A stretch of DNA of 64,000 bases from an uncultured Bacteroidaceae bacterium (GCA_905234735.1 CAJOJA010000008.1:62001-126000), one strand, 5' to 3'; positions 51,710 to 61,370 are shown, counted from the first letter of the stretch. A program made the numbers and translations. Notes: generated by a model from the letters alone, not told the origin.

Positions 51710-53362
51710 ATGGAAAAAAGTGCATTGCAGATTGCCCGTGCCGCCTATCAGCCCAAGTTGCCGAAGGCTTTGCAGGGACCTGTGAACGTGAAAGAGGGTG
51801 CTGCCACCCAGAGTGTAGGTAATCAGGAAGAAATCAAGGCCCTGTTCCCCAACACCTATGGTATGCCCGTAGTGGAGTTTGTGCCTGCTGAGAGCGAAAA
51901 CAAGGATGCCATCAACGTGGGTATCATCCTATCCGGTGGTCAGGCTCCCGGTGGTCACAACGTTATCAGTGGTCTCTACGACGGTGTTAAATCGCTGAAC
52001 CGCGATTCGAAGCTCTACGGTTTCCTGATGGGTCCCGGTGGACTTGTTGATCACAAGTACGTGGAGTTCACCGACGAGTTCATCGACGAATACCGCAATA
52101 CGGGTGGTTTCGACATCATCGGTTCCGGTCGTACGAAGCTGGAGAAGGAAGCCCAGTTCGAGAGTGGTATCGAGATTCTGCGTCAGCTTGGCATCAAGGC
52201 CCTCGTCATCATCGGTGGCGACGACTCGAACACCAATGCCTGCGTTCTGGCTGAATACTATGCAGCCAAGAAGTATGGCGTACAGGTTATCGGTTGCCCT
52301 AAGACCATCGACGGTGACCTGAAGAACGAGCAGATTGAGACCTCCTTTGGTTTCGACACGGCTTGCAAGACCTACAGCGAATTGATTGGTAACATCCAGC
52401 GCGACTGCAACTCAGCTCGCAAGTACTGGCATTTTATCAAAGTGATGGGCCGCTCGGCCAGCCACATTGCTCTGGAGTGTGCCCTGCAGTGCCAGCCCAA
52501 TATCTGTCTTATTTCTGAAGAGGTAGAGGCCAAACAGATGTCACTGGACGACGTTGTAGAGTACATTGCAAAGGCTGTTGCCCTGCGTGCTGCCGACGGC
52601 AACAACTTCGGTACCGTGCTCGTTCCCGAGGGCCTTATCGAATTCATTCCTGCCATTAAGAAACTAATCGCCCAGCTCAACGAAGTGCTAACTGACCCTG
52701 CAACGGGTGAGCCTCGTGAATTCAAGAGTGCCGACGAGCAGATAGCCTTCGTACTGAATAGCATCACTGCCGAAAATATGGCTGTACTGGAGAGTCTGCC
52801 TGCCGACGTGAAGCGTCAGCTCTGTCTGGATCGTGACCCACACGGAAACGTACAGGTTAGCCTTATTGAGACCGAGAAACTACTGAGTGCTATGGTTGCT
52901 AAGAAGTTGGACGCATGGAAGCAGGAGGGTAAGTTCAACGGCAAGTTCAGCGCCCAACACCACTTCTTTGGCTACGAAGGACGTTGTGCAGCTCCCTCGA
53001 ACTACGATGCCGACTACTGCTACAGTCTGGGTTACAACGCCAGTCGCCTCATCTCGAATGGCAAGACCGGTTACATGTCTGTCATCCGCAACACTACGGC
53101 CCCCGCTGCTGAGTGGATTGCCGGTGGTGTGCCCATCACGATGATGATGAACATCGAACGCCGTAACGGTGCCAACAAGCCCGTTATCCGCAAGGCTTTG
53201 GTAGAGCTGGATGGTGCTCCCTTCAAGTACTTCGTTTCTAAGCGCGATGACTGGGCACGCCGCACGGCCTACGTTTATCCCGGTCCCATCCAGTATTTCG
53301 GTCCCACCGAAGTATGCGACCAGTGCACCAAGACGCTTGCACTGGAGCAAGCTAAGGGTTAA
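51710..53362 (+). CDS. pfp: Diphosphate--fructose-6-phosphate 1-phosphotransferase
   Basis: 550 residues from the ATG at 51710, the long plant/Bacteroidetes form. The active site has GGQAPGGHN, GGDDSNTNA (the Asp where ATP-enzymes have Gly marks PPi use) and PKTIDGDLK, then MGRSASHIALECAL. It catalyses the reversible glycolytic step with pyrophosphate instead of ATP. Transcribed alone from its own promoter. Confidence 0.96.
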   Translation: MEKSALQIARAAYQPKLPKALQGPVNVKEGAATQSVGNQEEIKALFPNTYGMPVVEFVPAESENKDAINVGIILSGGQAPGGHNVISGLYDGVKSLNRDSKLYGFLMGPGGLVDHKYVEFTDEFIDEYRNTGGFDIIGSGRTKLEKEAQFESGIEILRQLGIKALVIIGGDDSNTNACVLAEYYAAKKYGVQVIGCPKTIDGDLKNEQIETSFGFDTACKTYSELIGNIQRDCNSARKYWHFIKVMGRSASHIALECALQCQPNICLISEEVEAKQMSLDDVVEYIAKAVALRAADGNNFGTVLVPEGLIEFIPAIKKLIAQLNEVLTDPATGEPREFKSADEQIAFVLNSITAENMAVLESLPADVKRQLCLDRDPHGNVQVSLIETEKLLSAMVAKKLDAWKQEGKFNGKFSAQHHFFGYEGRCAAPSNYDADYCYSLGYNASRLISNGKTGYMSVIRNTTAPAAEWIAGGVPITMMMNIERRNGANKPVIRKALVELDGAPFKYFVSKRDDWARRTAYVYPGPIQYFGPTEVCDQCTKTLALEQAKG

Positions 53363-53375
53363 TGCCAAACGTCGA

Positions 53376-54221
53376 ATGACTAAAGGCGCAAGACGAAAGA
53401 ATGTAAAGCGAAGCCGCCCGAGACGTAAATCCTCGGGCGGCTCGCGCTTTCGCTCGTGGTGGGCACTCATTGCAGGCGGTTTGCTGGTGGTGGCGATTTA
53501 TGTGGCCATCTTCTATCACTTCTTTGTCAGTCCGCTCTCGTTCCGTTGGCGTGCCATCTATGGCGAACCCGACTACCCCGAAGGTTTCGATGTCATGGGT
53601 ATCGATATCAGTCACCACCAGGACCACATCAACTGGGATCGGTTGCGCAATGCACATATAGCTAACCACCCCATAAGCTTCGTCATCATAAAGGCTACGG
53701 AGGGAACAAGTCTGGTGGATAACAATTTTAACGACAACTTCCACTGGGCGCGTGCCAATGACATCGTACGAGGAGCTTATCATTTCTATATTCCCGATAA
53801 GAACGTCCGTCAGCAAGCCGAACATTTTCTGCATCAAGCCCATCTGCTGGAGGGCGACCTAGTTCCCGTTCTGGACATAGAGAAACGTGGCAGCAAGCCG
53901 TTGAAGGACTTCCAGAACGACGTACTCCTATGGCTCAGTATCGTGGAGAAAGCTTACGGCGTGCCCCCCATCATCTATACCTCTTATAAATTTAAGGAAG
54001 ACTACCTTAGCGCACCGGCCTTCGACCGCTATCCTTTGTGGATTGCGCACTACTACGAACGCCAACTCAAGTACAAGGGCGATTGGGTGCTTTGGCAATA
54101 CACCGACTGCGGACGAGTGGACGGTATTAGGGGGACGGTGGACCTGAATCTGCTGAACGGCGACATGAAGCGGCTCAAAGAGTTGACCCTACAGCCCGAT
54201 ATCGACGAGCCGCAAGAGTAA
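53376..54221 (+). CDS. GH25 family lysozyme, membrane-anchored
   Basis: 281 residues from the ATG at 53376. A basic N-terminus (KNVKRSRPRRK) and one membrane helix (WALIAGGLLVVAIYVAIFYHF) are followed by a GH25 domain: DVMGIDISHHQDHINW, IIKATEGTSLVD, PVLDIEKRG and WVLWQYTD. The Asp and DxE acids are those of muramidases. It cleaves peptidoglycan, facing the periplasm. The last 33 bp overlap the convergent prmA gene. Confidence 0.93.
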   Translation: MTKGARRKNVKRSRPRRKSSGGSRFRSWWALIAGGLLVVAIYVAIFYHFFVSPLSFRWRAIYGEPDYPEGFDVMGIDISHHQDHINWDRLRNAHIANHPISFVIIKATEGTSLVDNNFNDNFHWARANDIVRGAYHFYIPDKNVRQQAEHFLHQAHLLEGDLVPVLDIEKRGSKPLKDFQNDVLLWLSIVEKAYGVPPIIYTSYKFKEDYLSAPAFDRYPLWIAHYYERQLKYKGDWVLWQYTDCGRVDGIRGTVDLNLLNGDMKRLKELTLQPDIDEPQE

Positions 54222-55040
54222 CATAGCCCAACCCTCGGCAATGCCTTTCTTTTCTATACGGAGACCCATTCCATGACCTTTTTCTTCCAGCATCGGAATG
54301 TCCTCTTCGTAAAAGCCGCTCAGCAGCAGTTGGCCTCCTGTCTTCAGTGCTCCGACAAAACGATTCATGTCCTGTAGCAGGATGTTGCGATTGATGTTTG
54401 CAATGACTAAGTCGTAACTTGCGTCCTGCGGCAATACGCTGGCATCCCCTTCGCGTACGTCGAAGCCCTCGACACGGTTCAGGGCTACGTTGGTCAATGT
54501 GTTCTCCACGCTCCACGAGTCGATGTCGTAGCTGAATACGTGGTTTGCTCCACGCATTGCGGACAGTATGCCCAGAACGCCCGTTCCACAGCCGGCATCC
54601 ACAATGCGACGACCCGACAAATCCATGTTGCATAACTGGCGGAGAATCTGTCGGGTAGTGGGGTGGGTGCCCGTCCCGAAGGCCATGCGTGGGTTGATGA
54701 CAATATCGTAGCGGCAGGGTGGAACCTCCGTGTGGTTCGTGTCGTGCACGCAAACAAGGTCGTCGACAGCAATGGGTTCGAAACCCTCCTGTTCCCAAGT
54801 CTGATTCCAGTCCTCTTCGGGAGCCTCGCGGATGGTGTAGTTTACGATGTGCTGTCCAAAGGTAGACGCGATGCGCTGAGTCTCCTCCTCGTTGTAGTCT
54901 TGTTGCTGAACATAGCCTAAGAGTCCGTCCTCCGTGGGAAGAAAGGCCTCAAAACCGCTCTCGCCCAACAAGGCCGTGAGCACGTCTGCAGCAACCTCGT
55001 CGTAAGGTTTGATGGTGAATTTCGCTTCAAAGTACTTCAT
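54189..55040 (-). CDS. prmA: Ribosomal protein L11 methyltransferase
   Basis: 283 residues from the ATG at 55040 (MKYFEAKFTIKPYDEVAADV). The AdoMet-binding loop VDAGCGTGVLGI and NPRMAFGTGTHPTTR, and VIANINRNILLQ as motif IV, identify PrmA. It trimethylates ribosomal protein L11. It converges on the GH25 gene with a 33-bp coding overlap. Confidence 0.95.
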   Translation of the reverse strand: MKYFEAKFTIKPYDEVAADVLTALLGESGFEAFLPTEDGLLGYVQQQDYNEEETQRIASTFGQHIVNYTIREAPEEDWNQTWEQEGFEPIAVDDLVCVHDTNHTEVPPCRYDIVINPRMAFGTGTHPTTRQILRQLCNMDLSGRRIVDAGCGTGVLGILSAMRGANHVFSYDIDSWSVENTLTNVALNRVEGFDVREGDASVLPQDASYDLVIANINRNILLQDMNRFVGALKTGGQLLLSGFYEEDIPMLEEKGHGMGLRIEKKGIAEGWAMLLLRLVDIGL

Positions 55041-55077
55041 AACGGGCGCTAAGTTACACAAAAAAGTCGAAAACATA

Positions 55078-55141
55078 GGGATTTCCCCCACACAAAATGG
55101 GGATTTCCCCCTTGTTATGCTGTAAAAAGGCAGTAATTTTG
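55078..55141 (+). promoter_or_regulatory. Promoter with GGGATTTCCCCC direct repeats
   Basis: TTG (55112-55114), 19 bp, TAATTTTG (55134-55141). GGGATTTCCCCC occurs at 55078-55089 and 55100-55111, 22 bp apart (two helical turns), the second directly abutting the -33 box. Each copy is also a small palindrome. It lies between the divergent prmA and the 55169 gene. Confidence 0.65.
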
Positions 55142-55168
55142 CACCAGAGAAACCATAAAACAACGAAT

Positions 55169-56233
55169 ATGAAAGCAAGAAACATGTTTTTGATGATGCT
55201 GGCATGGATGCCAATCATCAGTTTTGCCCAGTACGATGATGATATGTATTTCGTACCAAAGAAGAAGAGCAAAACCACCCAGACCGTGAAGCCGACGAAC
55301 GACGAGCAGCGGCAGCCCAACGGAAATGTTTCGTCCTCGAATGACGAATACTACACGGGTACGTTACGCGATGTTGATGAGTACAATCGTCGCGGCGCGT
55401 CTTCTGCCAACGCCGTTTCGGATGTTGTCTATCCGGAGAAGGCGCGAGACACGGTCTATGTTGTCTTGGAGAATCAAAACGAATCGTACGACGACTACGC
55501 TATCTCAGCTCGCCTGGCACGTTTCCACGGCTACGGTTATCCCTACTATTCATGGTACGATCCTTGGTACTATGATCCTTGGTACTACGATTCCTGGTAC
55601 TATGGTCCCCGCTGGAGTTTTAGCTGGGGATGGGGCTGGGGTTGGCGCGGCTATTACGGTTGGTACGACCCCTGGTACTATGGTCCCAGCTGGGGTTACT
55701 ATGGCGGTCACGGCCATCACCATCACCCGATAGCCGGTGGCGGCACACCCCATCGCGGATTCAACGGAGGTCGTGGTTATGCAATGGGCACATCTCCCCG
55801 TGGCACAACGGGAGCTATGCGCGGAGGTGGTCAGCCGACCACACGAACAGGACGTTCCGGCAGCACGAGCCTGGGCAGTTCTCGCGGCTATTCCATAGGC
55901 ACTCGCAGCGATCGCGGTGCTTCTCGCGGCACGATTGGTGCCGGTCGGGGAAGTTCGAGTTACTATAATTCCAACGTGCGTGGCCTCACAGGCAGCTCGT
56001 CGCGCTCTACGGTAAACAACTCTTCGTCGCGTTCGACCAGCACTTATCGAGGCAGCAGTACCAGCACATATCGTGGAAGTAGTTCCAGCTCGTCGCGCAG
56101 CAGCTCGGGCAGTTATTCTGGTGGTACTCGCGGCAGCAGTGGCAGTTCGCGCAGTGGTGGCTTCTCCAGCGGCGGCAGTCGTGGAGGCGGTTTCTCGGGT
56201 GGCGGCAGTCGCGGTGGCGGCGGACGGAGATAA
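55169..56233 (+). CDS. Secreted low-complexity protein (Tyr/Trp-rich, then Gly/Ser/Arg-rich)
   Basis: 354 residues. The signal peptide ends IISFAQ. Residues 25-115 are polar. Then comes an aromatic run (WYDPWYYDPWYYDSWYYGPR) and a Gly/Trp stretch with HGHHHHP. The final 160 residues are Gly/Ser/Arg/Thr repeats (STSTYRGSS, SGGGSRGGGG), probably disordered. No enzyme motif. Such proteins are common in Bacteroidales upstream of outer-membrane porin genes; here the porin gene follows 37 bp later. It could be a surface or periplasmic matrix protein; the function is unknown. Confidence 0.8.
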   Translation: MKARNMFLMMLAWMPIISFAQYDDDMYFVPKKKSKTTQTVKPTNDEQRQPNGNVSSSNDEYYTGTLRDVDEYNRRGASSANAVSDVVYPEKARDTVYVVLENQNESYDDYAISARLARFHGYGYPYYSWYDPWYYDPWYYDSWYYGPRWSFSWGWGWGWRGYYGWYDPWYYGPSWGYYGGHGHHHHPIAGGGTPHRGFNGGRGYAMGTSPRGTTGAMRGGGQPTTRTGRSGSTSLGSSRGYSIGTRSDRGASRGTIGAGRGSSSYYNSNVRGLTGSSSRSTVNNSSSRSTSTYRGSSTSTYRGSSSSSSRSSSGSYSGGTRGSSGSSRSGGFSSGGSRGGGFSGGGSRGGGGRR

Positions 56234-56270
56234 TGTGCAATTGATAATTAATAATTCGTAACTTAATAAT

Positions 56271-57857
56271 ATGAAACGCATATTTTTGATGGCTTCGTTA
56301 CTGGCAGCAACGACCATCGCATACGGACAGGATACTTATCTCAACGACCGCCTGACGGCAACCGACGATGTCATTGGTACAGCGCGCTACGTCGGCATGG
56401 GCGGAGCACTGGGAGCTTTGGGAGCCGACCTTTCGGTCATCAGCAGCAATCCGGCTGGATTGGGCCTATATAGCAAGAGTGACATTGCCCTCACCTTCGG
56501 GGCCATAATTCCCAATAATGCCAACGGATGGAATTCCGGAGACGGACGTTCAAACTACGAGCGACTGGCACGTCCGAGTTTCGACCAGATAGGTTTCGTT
56601 TGGAGCATGAACATGGGCGACGACCAACTGAGTCGAATCAACATCGCCATGAACTATCAGAAGAAGGCCAACTACAACATGGGCTTCTATGCCGATAACC
56701 TCCGACTGGGAGGACTATCGCAGATGGACCAAATAGCCGAACTGGCTGTGGGCAGCAACGGCAATACATATGCAACCGACTACAATCTGGCGGGAATGGC
56801 TGTGGACAATGGTTATCTCTCGAAGGACAACGTGGGCTATTTCAATCCCTATCGCGGTCAGGAGGGCTACTACACGCGCCACCAACGCGGCTCGATCCAG
56901 GCCTACAATTTGAGTTTTTCGGCCAATGTGAGGAGTCGTTTCTACGCAGGTGTGACCTTCGGATTTGACAAAGTCAAATATCTCTCGTGGAGCGCATACG
57001 CCGAGACCAACGAAGACCGCGACGGCACCTATGGCGACTATACGCTCTACAACGACCGAGAGATAAACGGCCGTGGCTTCAATGCGAAACTGGGCATCAT
57101 CGTACGTCCCATAGAGGATAGTCCCTTCCGCATAGGTATTGCGATGGAAACCCCCACGTGGTATCGCATGAAGCAGAGTTCGCTCTACGACCTTACGGAC
57201 GATGTGCAGCATCAGCGCACGAAGACGCTGGAGAGCTATATTGAGTACACGGTGCGTACCCCTTGGAGGGGCCGCCTAAGCCTGGCCTCCACCATCGACA
57301 AGTATCTGGCCTGGGGCGTGGAATACGAGTATGCCAATATGGCAAAAACGTCAATGGGCTATCCCACTTATGACAAGGACGGCTACCACAACCTATTTGA
57401 CAACTCCAAGGACCATGCCATGAACCAACTGACCAAGAGGACATTGCGCGGACAGCACACCGTGAAGGTCGGTCTGGAAGTCAAGCCATTCGACAAGTTG
57501 GCCATTCGTGTCGGTTACAACTTCATCAGCAATCGCTACAAGGAGAATCCCTCGCTCGATCAGTATAACCTGGATTCCAAATCCATGGACTACTTTACGA
57601 GCACAGACTTCATGACACTGGGTGCAACGAACATCGCGACTTTTGGTCTTGGGTTCAAGCACAAGAGTTTCTATGCCGACCTAGCCTACAAGTATCGTAT
57701 GCAGAGCGCCAAGTTCTATGCCTTCGATACGGGCTTTGCATCTGCTGGCACTCAATTCTCCGAGGATAATCCTCAGTTGACGGATGCAACCATCGACCCC
57801 GTGAACATCGACCTGAACCGCCATCAGCTAATGCTCACACTGGGCTTCAAGTTCTAG
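56271..57857 (+). CDS. Outer-membrane protein, OmpP1/FadL/TodX family
   Basis: 528 residues with signal peptide (MASLLAATTIAYGQ). The FadL-type N-terminal plug motif is YVGMGGALGALGADLSVISSNPAGLGLY (only part of the family signature), followed by amphipathic barrel strands ending LTLGFKF with a terminal Phe. It probably forms a channel for hydrophobic compounds. It shares an operon with the low-complexity gene before it. Confidence 0.9.
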   Translation: MKRIFLMASLLAATTIAYGQDTYLNDRLTATDDVIGTARYVGMGGALGALGADLSVISSNPAGLGLYSKSDIALTFGAIIPNNANGWNSGDGRSNYERLARPSFDQIGFVWSMNMGDDQLSRINIAMNYQKKANYNMGFYADNLRLGGLSQMDQIAELAVGSNGNTYATDYNLAGMAVDNGYLSKDNVGYFNPYRGQEGYYTRHQRGSIQAYNLSFSANVRSRFYAGVTFGFDKVKYLSWSAYAETNEDRDGTYGDYTLYNDREINGRGFNAKLGIIVRPIEDSPFRIGIAMETPTWYRMKQSSLYDLTDDVQHQRTKTLESYIEYTVRTPWRGRLSLASTIDKYLAWGVEYEYANMAKTSMGYPTYDKDGYHNLFDNSKDHAMNQLTKRTLRGQHTVKVGLEVKPFDKLAIRVGYNFISNRYKENPSLDQYNLDSKSMDYFTSTDFMTLGATNIATFGLGFKHKSFYADLAYKYRMQSAKFYAFDTGFASAGTQFSEDNPQLTDATIDPVNIDLNRHQLMLTLGFKF

Positions 57858-57909
57858 TAAATGGTTATCAGCCATTTTACCAGCCTTTACCTTACTTAGG
57901 TAATTCATT

Positions 57910-57969
57910 TACCATATATGAACAAACGGTTTACCTCGCCAGGTAAATCGTTTGTTTACGTATGGTAAT
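57910..57969. terminator. Long hairpin between convergent genes
   Basis: The 28-nt arm TTACCATATATGAACAAACG... (57910-57937) pairs with 57942-57969 with a few wobbles, loop CGCC. It is long for a terminator but correctly placed for both the porin and the hexosaminidase gene. It contains nested TTTACCT/AGGTAAA words that also occur just upstream (CTTACTTAGGTAA). Confidence 0.7.
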
Positions 57970-57971
57970 TA

Positions 57972-59963
57972 TTACTTCAATGTGGCAACACGAAGGTTAG
58001 TGACGGTGCTTCGGAAGTTGCCGGCCTTTTGGAGAGGGAAGAACAGGGTGGGGACGTACGACATCTTGGCCCCCATGTCGTAGATGACGGGACGAAAGGG
58101 TGCGTCGTCGAGCATGGTCTCGATGCGCTGTTCAGGGGTGATGGCATATACCTCGCGACGGGAGAGCACCTGGCGTCGCTGGCCGTTGACAAAGAGGCGG
58201 GTTTCGCTATTCGTGCCCTCGATGCGGATACTGACCTTGCCCGACTGGGGCAGCGTGTAGTTGAAACGGTTCAAGTAGCCGTCACGCTCGAAGGCCAGCT
58301 TCCCCTGTTTGGGGTCACTCAGGTAGACCTTGGCATAGCTGCTCTCGGTCAAAAGGGTACCCTGTGCCTCGGCTTTGCAGTCGATGTCGAACGACAGAGC
58401 GTAGTCGTAGCCCACGTCCTCCAGCGGCAGGTTCAGCGCCTTGCCGGGCTCTAGTCGTTGCAGAGATAGCTCGCCATCGAAGCGTCCCAGTTCGTTCACT
58501 CCAGGGGCTTCGCATAGGTTTCTTCGCAACTTGTCAAATTCGGCATAGGGTAGGGTGGTCTTCTGCCCCGTCCAGCACTTTGTAGAAAGCGTCTGCATGG
58601 CGGGGAAGACGCGGTGGTGGATGTCCTTGGTGGAGATGCCGTTGCCGTAGTGGTCGTTCCACACGGCGAACATACCGCCCTCTATCTGCGGGTGCTGTTC
58701 GGGGAAGGTACGATTGCCGATGACGGCCGGTGTCCACTTGTTGTAGAGGTACTCACAGTTCAGGTAGTCGTAGTAGTAACCAGCTGCGGGCACGATATAG
58801 ACCGCTCCGTCGGGGATGGAGACCACTTGGTAGCCGAGCTGCAACATCGAGTCAGGCTGGGCATAGCCGTTGTACCAGCAGTTCATCAGCACATCGTCCA
58901 CCTGTACGGGTGTCTTGCCCTTGGCGTGGGTCAGTGCTCCCCAGAGCATAGGGTGCTTGCCGTACTGTTTTACCAACGTAAGATAATGGTCGGTGAATGC
59001 GCGGAACTGCTCCACCACCGTCTGGTTGCGATTGGAGTATTCGTCCGTGCCAATGTTCACACGGGGGCCTCGGAATACAGGTTCCTTGCCCGAGAGGTAT
59101 TCGCGGAACAGCCCGTCCATGAAGGTGTAGACATCGGGGTTAGAGAGGTCGAAGTGATCCATGCCGTACTCTTTCGAGCCCAGTTCGGGACGGTAGTGCG
59201 TAAAGGCCAGCACATGGGCCGGAGCATCTATTTCGGGTACAATCTCCACATGCAGCTGTTCGGCCAACTGTTGCAGTTCGACGAACTCCTGCTTCGTATA
59301 ACTGCCGTCCTTGGCCGTCAGCCCAGGGTAGGTATCGCACTCGAGGCGGAAGGCGGCCGACGTCTTGTCCCATTCGCCTCCGTAGTACTTGGGCCAACCA
59401 TTGTCGTTGAGGTGAATCTGCAGGGTATTCATTTTATAATATGCCATCATGCGCACGAGATTGCGCAGATACGACATGGGGATGAACTTGCGACCCACGT
59501 CGAGCATGAAGCCGCGCAGGCGGTACTGCGGCACATCCGTGGCCTCGCCCTGTGGCAGCAGTCCTTGTTCGAGCAGTTGTAGCAGTGTGCGAGTGGCCCA
59601 GAAGACGCCTGTCTGGCTGGGGGATTCTATCTCTATTGTATGGCCAATCCTCATGCGATAGCCCTCGGCAGGCATGGTGTCCAACTTCTTGCACGTCAGC
59701 ACGATATCGCCACGCTGGGGCTTGCCCGAAGCAATTGTCAGGCGTCCTTGGCACATCAGCGCATAGTCAGCAGCCAGTTGTTCGGCTACGGGGCGCAGTT
59801 GCTTGCTGCGCACGATGATGCGTCCGCTGGGGCTTGTGGTGCCAGTGGCACCGGTCCATGTTGTCAGTTCGGGCACTACGAAAGGTTTTGTGTTCTCTGC
59901 ACTGAGGCTTGCTGCGAAGCTCATCAGCGCGAATGCCAAAAGCGGAATCAGATTCTTTCTCAT
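57972..59963 (-). CDS. GH20 beta-N-acetylhexosaminidase
   Basis: 663 residues from the ATG at 59963 (RKNLIPLLAFALMSFAASLS signal). The GH20 N-terminal domain (EGYRMRIGHTIEIESPSQTG) is followed by the catalytic barrel with RLRGFMLDVGRKFIPMSYLR, IHLNDNGW and NIGTDEYSNRNQT. The Asp-Glu pair near residue 303 is the substrate-assisted catalytic dyad; GTDE replaces the usual GGDE. The C-terminal 200 residues are beta-rich. It likely releases GlcNAc/GalNAc from host or dietary glycans in the periplasm. Confidence 0.9.
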   Translation of the reverse strand: MRKNLIPLLAFALMSFAASLSAENTKPFVVPELTTWTGATGTTSPSGRIIVRSKQLRPVAEQLAADYALMCQGRLTIASGKPQRGDIVLTCKKLDTMPAEGYRMRIGHTIEIESPSQTGVFWATRTLLQLLEQGLLPQGEATDVPQYRLRGFMLDVGRKFIPMSYLRNLVRMMAYYKMNTLQIHLNDNGWPKYYGGEWDKTSAAFRLECDTYPGLTAKDGSYTKQEFVELQQLAEQLHVEIVPEIDAPAHVLAFTHYRPELGSKEYGMDHFDLSNPDVYTFMDGLFREYLSGKEPVFRGPRVNIGTDEYSNRNQTVVEQFRAFTDHYLTLVKQYGKHPMLWGALTHAKGKTPVQVDDVLMNCWYNGYAQPDSMLQLGYQVVSIPDGAVYIVPAAGYYYDYLNCEYLYNKWTPAVIGNRTFPEQHPQIEGGMFAVWNDHYGNGISTKDIHHRVFPAMQTLSTKCWTGQKTTLPYAEFDKLRRNLCEAPGVNELGRFDGELSLQRLEPGKALNLPLEDVGYDYALSFDIDCKAEAQGTLLTESSYAKVYLSDPKQGKLAFERDGYLNRFNYTLPQSGKVSIRIEGTNSETRLFVNGQRRQVLSRREVYAITPEQRIETMLDDAPFRPVIYDMGAKMSYVPTLFFPLQKAGNFRSTVTNLRVATLK

Positions 59964-60015
59964 ATCAGTCAAAAGGTTTATTTTACAAGCGGATTATTGG
60001 TGCGTGTTCTTCGTG

Positions 60016-60023
60016 CAAATATA
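60016..60023 (-). promoter_or_regulatory. -7 box of the GH20 gene
   Basis: TATATTTG on the minus strand, 52 bp before the ATG at 59963. Confidence 0.6.
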
Positions 60024-60170
60024 CCTAATTTTTTCGGTACTCGTAACTCTTTTCCTCTTTTTTAAGCCAAATTCGACCTTTTTCGTGATTTATTGTCCGA
60101 TTTGTTTCCTTATTTCAATATTTATGCGTTATTTTGCACCGCTTAAACAGAAAGACTAGTCAAAATAAGC

Positions 60171-61022
60171 ATGAAAGTTATTTCTACAATTGCCGAGCTC
60201 AAGGCTGATCTGGCTCTGGCTCATGAGAACGGCAAGACCATAGGCCTGGTGCCAACCATGGGAGCCCTGCACGAAGGGCATGCATCGCTCGTGCGCCGCA
60301 GTGTGGAGGAAAACGATGTTACCGTCGTCAGCATCTTTCTCAATCCCACTCAGTTTAACGACAAAACCGACCTGGCGAAGTATCCGCGAACGCTGGAGGC
60401 CGACTGCCGACTGCTGGAGCAGTATGGGGCTACGATTGCCTTTGCACCCAGTGTCGAAGAGATTTATCCGGAACCCGACACGCGGCAGTTCAGCTATCCA
60501 CCCACAGATAGCGTGATGGAGGGAGCTTTCCGTCCAGGCCACTTCAACGGTGTGTGTCAAATCGTGAGCAAGCTGTTCATGATGGTGGAGCCCGACCGTG
60601 CCTACTTCGGCGAGAAGGACTTCCAACAGATTGCCGTCATACGCCGCATGGTGGACGACCTGGGATTCTGCCTGCAGATTGTTCCATGCCCCGTAGTGCG
60701 CGAAGAAAGTGGACTGGCCATGAGCAGCCGGAACACACTGCTCACCGACGCGGAACGCCAGACGGCCAGCCACATCTACCAAGCCCTGCGCCGGAGCCGC
60801 GAATGGATGGAACAGGAGAGCCTCGAGAACGTCCGACAGAGAGTCGTAGCGGAAATCAACGCCGTAGACGGACTGGAAGTGCAATACTACAGCATCGTGG
60901 ACGGACGCACACTGGCCGACGTCAGCGACTGGAACGAGAGTGACGACATCGTGGGGTGCATCACCGTCTACTGCGGCAGTCAGCCCATACGCTTGATAGA
61001 TCACATTCGATATAAAGGATAA
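60171..61022 (+). CDS. panC: Pantothenate synthetase
   Basis: 283 residues, standard length. The adenylate-forming HIGH-type motif is PTMGALHEGHASLV; further motifs are FLNPTQFNDKTDLAKYPRT, YFGEKDFQQIAVIRRMV and GLAMSSRNTLL. It joins pantoate and beta-alanine with ATP. It is 6 bp from panD, which makes the beta-alanine. Confidence 0.98.
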   Translation: MKVISTIAELKADLALAHENGKTIGLVPTMGALHEGHASLVRRSVEENDVTVVSIFLNPTQFNDKTDLAKYPRTLEADCRLLEQYGATIAFAPSVEEIYPEPDTRQFSYPPTDSVMEGAFRPGHFNGVCQIVSKLFMMVEPDRAYFGEKDFQQIAVIRRMVDDLGFCLQIVPCPVVREESGLAMSSRNTLLTDAERQTASHIYQALRRSREWMEQESLENVRQRVVAEINAVDGLEVQYYSIVDGRTLADVSDWNESDDIVGCITVYCGSQPIRLIDHIRYKG

Positions 61023-61028
61023 ACGGCT

Positions 61029-61370
61029 ATGATGATAGAAGTCTTGAAGTCGAAACTGCACTGCGTTCGGGTCACAGAGGCAAACCTGAACTACATGGGG
61101 TCCATCACCATCGACGAGGACCTGATGGACGCCGCAGGTCTCATTGCAGGCGAACGTGTATTTATCGTCAACAATAACAACGGCGAGCGCTTTGACACCT
61201 ACATCATCAAGGGTCCACGCGCATCGGGCTGCATCTGCCTGAACGGAGCTGCTGCACGCAAGGTACAGGTGGGCGACGTGGTCATCATCATGGCTTATGC
61301 CTCGATGGACTTTGAGGAGGCCAAGAGTTTCCAACCCAAAGTGGTCTTCCCAGAGAATAACCGAGTGTGA
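61029..61370 (+). CDS. panD: Aspartate 1-decarboxylase
   Basis: 113 residues. A pyruvoyl enzyme whose proenzyme is cleaved between Gly24 and Ser25 in [21 protein letters not shown] and [22 protein letters not shown] are conserved. Using the first ATG (61029) puts the cleavage Ser at position 25 as in the E. coli enzyme. Produces beta-alanine for PanC. Confidence 0.97.
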   Translation: MMIEVLKSKLHCVRVTEANLNYMGSITIDEDLMDAAGLIAGERVFIVNNNNGERFDTYIIKGPRASGCICLNGAAARKVQVGDVVIIMAYASMDFEEAKSFQPKVVFPENNRV

